From NCBI GenBank assembly GCA_028023455.1, contig JAQFVV010000018.1:9322771-9386770 (forward strand): a DNA stretch of 64,000 bases. The letters run 5' to 3'. The DNA is from Epiperipatus broadwayi. Taxonomy: Eukaryota > Onychophora > Udeonychophora > Euonychophora > Peripatidae. The notes below the pieces were generated by a model. It ran no database searches and was not told the origin of the DNA. It worked only from the letters and a program-made list of their open reading frames with translations. This document shows positions 58,896-64,000 of the stretch, in pieces (position 1 is the stretch's first letter; each line of letters begins with the position of its first letter). A program made the translations under genes and the position numbers.

Positions 58896-61512
58896 TATAT
58901 ATATAAATATATATATGCTGGCTTCACCATTCTGTGGACTAACTAAGACCCTAAGTCCAACCACGGTGAATGTATGTTTCTTTTTCAAACTAAATTTATC
59001 ATTTTCTCAAATAGTTGCCTAAATTAAAGAAGGAATTGTGTTAAAGAGAAAAGATTTAATAAAATAAAATATAGAAAGTTAAAATTATATTTGCAATTAT
59101 TTTTAAAATATATTTGGTAGAATTCGATAAGATAAATTTTCTTAATTAAATAGAATCCATTAAGAAAGGGAATTAATTAATAAAACATTTTTCTGAATTA
59201 GATAAAATAATAGATAACAGGGAAAATTTGAAACAACGGGCATGATTCGCTACTAATTAGCAGATTAAAAACATAATGGAAAAAAGGGTATAAATAAAGA
59301 ACTTTTCTTTTGTTCTTGGTCTTATGCTTGCAGGTAACCTGTACTGAAGGTCAGAGAGAAATATTAAAAAATTTTATTGGAAAAAATTTTGCTGAAAAAT
59401 TGGACAATATTGTGAACTCTTGCTTGCTGTCCTTACTTCAAGCTGGACTCTATTCTTTCAGCATATAGATAAAAAAATCCAGAAATGTGTTGCTCTGCAA
59501 AAATGCCAGGGTAATCTCTTTGCCTTCGCTCTCCTGAACCGTTCCTGAGGACGGAGTCGTAACCATGTAAGCCAGCCAAAGAACTAAAGTGTCTGCCCTG
59601 TATCTGTGAATATCTGCCCTCAAAACATGGAAAAACAAATTTGAAGAACCGGGAAGACCTGCGGGAAACATCTAATGAACTTATCTTGACCCACCCCATC
59701 TAGTTACCGGTATCGTTACCATAAATTAACAAAAAAATCTCTTTGTAATTTACAAATTCACTCTAGCTAGAATTATGTTTTTTCTATATATATATATGTT
59801 TTTTTAAATCTATGTGTTCATATATTGACAAATTATATTTCATTAATTGCTTTCTTTTCTTTTTTTTTTTATATCGTAATGGGAGGCGTTATGATATATA
59901 ATGGCGGCCATAGTTCTTATTAATTTAATTGAAAAATACTTTGCTTAACTTTCCGCCATTATACTACAGTAGTTTAAGTTATTTATTTTATATAGATATT
60001 TTGGAAAGAAAAGGAAGCAAATCATAGAAAGTGCAAAACCCTATTTTTAAAATCAAGATTTAATTGCTAAATATTCTATTAGAAAACTTTTCAATATTTT
60101 AATTTGATTTTTTTTGATATATATAAAAGAAAGATCTTTATCAAATGCCTTTATATTTTAGTCAATGAAGGGTTACAAATTTAAAGTTATATTTTAAAGA
60201 GTGTGAAATAAAACGTTCGCATTTATATTTTAGTAATAAGAGAGAGTACATTTTGACAATATGTATATGTATTAAAATTATTAAATAGCATTGGCTCTGT
60301 GGTGCGTCGGTTAAACTTGAACTAAATCAATAAAATATCTGCCCATTTGTTTTTTTTTAATAATTCAAATTTTATAAAGGTGAAGTCACTATTTTTCTGC
60401 AGATTTTTCAGTGGTAGTTGAGCTTTCTTAATATATATATATTGCAGAGGGTTTCTTTTTTAAATTTAAAGGTCGTTGACCGTATTTATATGGTATCGTG
60501 CCTTGGGTGATCTACTGGGCCGCTTAGCATATATTACAGTGCTTCTTTTTGCCAAGTTCGCTTAGGTTAACATACCTACATTGGGATTTTCTTAAGATAA
60601 ATAAAATGTTCTGGATCTCATGTCGATCTCAGTCCCTTCAATGTACGTAACTGGACATAAGCAATAAAACTCCGATCCTGAATCCGGGTCACGCGTTTAG
60701 CGAACGGGTTCCATTTTTCTCTCTAACCTAGCTTAGAGACGGAGAGCTATCCTGTCTTGTGTTAACCTCTTGGTAACTGTTATGTCTCGAGCCTCACAGA
60801 CCACTATATGCTATCACCTTTGTGCATGGTCTTGTATATTTATATTTATTAGGAAATCTCTCGAAATATCATTGAAATATTTCAATTATAGCCGGAAATT
60901 CCTGCTGGGGTCACTATCATTCTTCTTAAATCATCAGTAGGGCTATGATTCAAACTGGTCCAAAGTGTTTAGTTGAGTTTGACCACTTATTTAATTGCAT
61001 GTTCCCCATCCATAGAGTTAATGAATCATCTCTCTCTCTTGATTTCTTTTACATAACACTTCCATTGGCTGGAATATTTTAAAGAAGAAATTATAATGTA
61101 AAATTTTGTCTGTTCTTATCATTATGATCAATGGATCTTTCATATATGTCTATCCGGTTGCAGTGAAAATAGCCTGCGACACTATTAATAAAGCATTGTA
61201 TGAATTCTTTTATGTAAATAATAAAAGTTTCTGTTATCTTTCATTCACTATAAATAAAACCACTTAGTATTGTCTTCTTTTGTGACATACGTATGTACAT
61301 CTGATCATTATATATGTAAAAATTCCTTTTTGTGGTCTCTTCTCTCCCTGACCACCGGGCATACATTAAGATTAAATTCTAGTGAGGTTTGGGGAGTAAG
61401 TCGCTTAGTAGCAATCTAGAGGAGTAGGTGAGGTTCGAACCCCTTCTATCTGCAGCCTCTAGGTTAGGTTAAAGCAGCTCTACTTTTCTTACCATTACAA
61501 TATTAAGTTGAC
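58896..61512. other. ~2.6 kb insertion in the hAT, LTR-like in part
   Basis: This segment separates two adjoining parts of the transposase. It begins with a TA-rich hairpin (58.90-58.91 kb). From about 59.03 kb it has a purine-rich stretch, then a TATA box (59289-59296), then higher-GC sequence with AATAAA at about 60.66 kb and a GAGGTTCGAACCCC box near 61.43 kb, ending TTACCATTACA at 61499. This resembles a long LTR (U3, TATA, R-U5) but no protein frame, paired LTR or TSD was confirmed. Minus-strand 73- and 88-codon frames at 59.43-59.70 kb overlap each other and match nothing known. Confidence 0.35.
59289..59296 (+). promoter_or_regulatory. TATA box in the inserted segment
   Basis: TATAAATA preceded by GGG and followed about 25 bp later by TTGTTCTTGGTC; placement fits an LTR or other polymerase II promoter. 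Confidence 0.35.
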
Positions 61513-61908
61513 ATTTGGAGAGATGGAAATTAGAAACATGTCAATCAGACTACAACTAAACGAAAGAGAAGTGATTCATAGATTTCACGAATACATTCTC
61601 AAAAAGACATCCTGAAAAACTATTGTGTTTGATATATATTCTGAATTCTATTCCCATTTCTTCAAGTGAATGTGAATGCAGGTTTTCGCAAATGAATCTA
61701 ATTATTACCCCAATAAGATCTTTGTTGAAAATCAAAACAGTTTTGGCACTTTTGTTCATCTAACTTGGCAGACCACCTTTAACACTTTTTGATCCTTAAA
61801 AATACGTTGATCTGTGGTTACTCAAAGGATGTCATTCAGCCATAAAAACTAACACTAAGAAAATGAATCGAGACAATTTGTCAGTTGAGAATTGGACAAA
61901 ACATGGAA
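61513..61908 (+). pseudogene. hAT transposase remnant, C-terminal dimerisation part
   Basis: One frame reads TFGEMEIRNMSIRLQLNERE and VIHRFHEYIL before a stop, then after a frame change SSSECECRFSQMNLIITPIR, LLKIKTVLALLFI, stop, LGRPPLTLFDP, stop, KYVDLWLLKGCHSA. The E-C-x-R-x-F-S-x-M-N-x-I-x-T motif is diagnostic of the C-terminal dimerisation domain of this hAT lineage. It continues directly from the protein order lost at 58895. Three stops and one frameshift within 130 residues. Confidence 0.8.
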
Positions 61909-62111
61909 ATCACCATAAACTTTTATTAAATTATACAAAGTTTTACAATTTCATTTTACATTTAATTATCAGTTGTATATTTGTTTTTTGTTTATTTAAC
62001 TTTAGATTTGACATGTCTAAAATTAAAAAAATATGATAAATTTTGTTTAACTTTTTTATTTCCTTCATAGCATTGGAAAAGCTGTTTTAAATTTATATTA
62101 TATTATATTTT

Positions 62112-62158
62112 AAAATTATATTCAAATATCATTTAAAATGATATTTGAATATAATTTT
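62112..62158. repeat. Perfect 47-bp palindrome
   Basis: 21-bp arms (AAAATTATATTCAAATATCAT and its exact inverse) around a 5-bp centre, 60 bp inside the right end of the hAT. Subterminal hairpins occur in some hAT ends, so it may be part of the transposase recognition region. Confidence 0.9.
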
Positions 62159-62227
62159 CTTTAGTAAAACGCTTGACAAGAAGTAAATTCCAGCATCTTT
62201 TTTTATTAAAAAAGCCCTGTATATATA

Positions 62228-63404
62228 TATACTGCACATGTAAGTTAAATTCCTGTTGAAATCAGTTTTTTTTTTCTATTTATGTCATAGTAATCTGACT
62301 AAAAAGGTATCCTTATAAATAATAACATTTACACCTGACATAAAATACCTTTGTTCGTGAACAAATTGATATTGACAAAATGAAGATAGAACATCTTATT
62401 GCATAAACTCAATATTTCTTATGATTTCATAGATATATTTTCTTAAAATAAAAAATTTGGCTTGCATTATTTATGTGAAGAAGCATTTATTAAAAAAAAA
62501 ATGCACATTCATTCAGACAAACAATATACAACTATGCATATAAATTATGCAAAATTTTAATCTGCTTTCTCATATTATTTCAGAATTATTATATTACTAT
62601 GAGTAATTCAGTTATTTATTTAAGATATTATATCTTAGAATCTTTTTAAATATTTTATTAGATATGATTTTGTGAATAGATTAACTGGAAAGAGCAAAGT
62701 GAAAAAAGATTAGCAATAAGATTCTTTGAGAATTAAGTCAATCATGTTTGACAGAGCATGCCTCAAATAATTTCTGCTTATTCTTCTTAAAAGAGTCCAT
62801 CTGTTGCTTTTCCCACTGAATGCTTTTAATATTTTGATCTATTAATCTCTTTTTAACTATTGCAATTGGAAAAGCCTTTTAAAATAAAATGCTATAGAAA
62901 ATATCATTAAAATTATAACAAAATAGATTTTACTTTAGATTCTCACTTTTTTTTTTTTTATAATCTTTATGTTAATTTTCATTTAGTGTTGTACAATGTT
63001 CTTTATCAATAAAATTTTGTATTTTCGAAAGTAAATTTAAAACAGAAATAATACAGTGCTTAAGTACATCTATGTGTGTGTACCTACATCTACATCGGAA
63101 GTAAATTCTGTAAAAAAAAAAAAAAGTTAAGTAACGAGAAAAAATGAGAGAAAAAAAGTATCCACTCCTAAATCTAAATATAAATAAACATTATAGAATA
63201 AAATATCTACAAGGAAAATAACCTACATATAAGTTCTCTTACTAAATTTAATTTTCACATATATAGTTAGTACATAAGTGCATGATAACAATTTTTGATA
63301 TTTTTGCATTAAATGTCAAATCAAAATATAATATATATTAATTAATACAATTTTCCAGTGAAAACAATTTTAAATAATATATATAGTAAAAATAAGAAAT
63401 GATT
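62228..63404. other. AT-rich non-coding DNA
   Basis: Nothing supportable beyond simple tracts. Confidence 0.5.
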
Positions 63405-63610
63405 CCTATGGTGTAGTATTAGTACATTCATCTATCATATCCACAAGTTGAAATTCAAATCCAAGTGAAAGTTTTTTTTATTTATTTAATTATTTATTTT
63501 AAGTACATGAGAATTTCCCAGCAAGCAGATTTTTTTTTCCAGATAGCCAGACAAAAGACAATTCAACTATTTTTTAACTAATAAGTAAAGCAAGGATGGA
63601 AAATCATAAA
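63405..63610 (+). repeat. tRNA-derived SINE, copy 2
   Basis: CCTATGGTGTAGTATTAGTAC is a clear A-box region and AATTCAAATCC near 63452 a good B box. The body has GAGAATTTCCCAGCAAGC, a T-run, ATAGCCAG and AAATCATAAA in the same order as the copy at 1.62-1.80 kb. No TSD identified. Confidence 0.6.
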
Positions 63611-64000
63611 TTCTCATCATCTAGCAGTTAATTAAAGTGGCAATATATTCATTTTTAATTTTGAAAGATGCCTACATCCTGATGCTGTGGATTTTACATC
63701 TGTTTACCCTTTTGTTTATTTATATAAACAATAACAGATGCAACAACTGTGAATAAAAACAGTTAAAGAATTAAAATATAAGTACATTAATATTTATGAA
63801 AAAATTATTTATTTGATTTACTTTTTACTTTATGGATGTGGGATTTTTAAAAAGAAGGGAATAGTTATAACCTGAAAATTAAAAACGCTATCACAAATAT
63901 TTTACAATATAAAATTAAAAAAGCTATAGTCTTATTTCCTATATTTTTATAATATAGATTCATTCGTCCATAATGTGCATAGTAGCAAAAACACAGCAGA
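63611..64000. other. AT-rich non-coding DNA
   Basis: Nothing supportable. Confidence 0.5.

Larger units (their letters stand above)
56799..62227 (+). mobile_element. hAT transposon of KIAA1586/ZNF862-like lineage, split by an insertion
   Basis: The left end CAGGACTTTTTTTT (56807) and, inverted, the right end CAGGGCTTTTTT (ending 62219) are matching hAT-type termini. Flanks TGTATATG (56799-56806) and TATATATA (62220-62227) agree at 6 of 8 positions, weak on its own because the DNA is TA-rich. Transposase N-terminal and core parts lie at 57.2-58.9 kb and the C-terminal dimerisation part at 61.5-61.9 kb, in the same order and strand, which supports one element interrupted between them. Confidence 0.65.

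Noticed and set aside
59433-59699. Overlapping minus-strand frames of 88 and 73 codons
   Set aside because: Two frames of the same strand are open together; this fits higher GC in an LTR-like segment rather than a protein.
1-64000. CRISPR arrays, operons, prokaryotic RNA genes
   Set aside because: No regularly spaced repeats, no ribosome-binding-site gene starts and no rRNA; all coding remnants are metazoan transposon types.

Overview
This 64 kb window looks like non-genic DNA from an animal, most likely an AT-rich invertebrate. It has no operons, no bacterial gene density and no long host reading frame. Long AT-rich stretches alternate with transposon remnants of clearly metazoan type: hAT elements of two protein lineages, a Ty3/gypsy-like LTR element, L1/Tx1-like and RTE-like LINEs, a Tigger/pogo remnant and tRNA-derived SINEs. 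I cannot name the species. Nearly all supportable features are mobile elements; host exons are at best tentative (minus strand at 15.39-15.56, 24.15-24.23 and 35.62-35.73 kb).

Layout. 1-12.7 kb: AT-rich DNA with two SINEs, an LTR-like block of higher GC (2.47-3.54 kb), a 425-bp fold-back, and a fragment (7.18-8.01 kb) that matches a non-autonomous hAT at 52.9 kb. 12.67-13.17 kb: a 500-N gap inside a TA repeat. 13.2-13.86 kb: a decayed RTE/BovB-type endonuclease. 16.79-21.17 kb: an almost complete L1/Tx1-like LINE with a perfect 14-bp target-site duplication (TSD), two ORFs and few lesions. 21.5-23.5 kb: three copies of a short fold-back element, each with a ~13-bp TSD. 26.08-26.58 kb: a separate hairpin element with identical arms of about 210 bp and a perfect 13-bp TSD. 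27.34-35.34 kb: an old gypsy-like element with unusually long (~1.8 kb) LTRs and broken gag-pol. 36.1-37.5 kb: a Tigger-like remnant containing a hAT MITE. 38.2-40.7 kb: an unexplained block with extreme purine strand skew. 41.95-44.46 kb: a complete but inactive hAT with perfect 8-bp TSD TTCTAGAA. 46.04-46.26 kb: a MITE. 52.37-52.64 kb: a polyadenylated retrocopy. 52.90-54.45 kb: a non-autonomous hAT. 56.8-62.2 kb: a hAT of the KIAA1586/ZNF862-like lineage split by a ~2.6 kb insertion.

How the parts relate. The LINE, the hairpin elements and the retrocopy all carry 13-14 bp direct repeats, which fits insertion by one class of LINE target-primed reverse transcription. The most unusual signal is the architecture shared by two unrelated short families: TSD, left arm, inverted right arm, short unpaired tail, TSD. 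That is a hairpin, like a MITE, but flanked by long retroposon-type TSDs rather than the 2-8 bp of DNA transposons.
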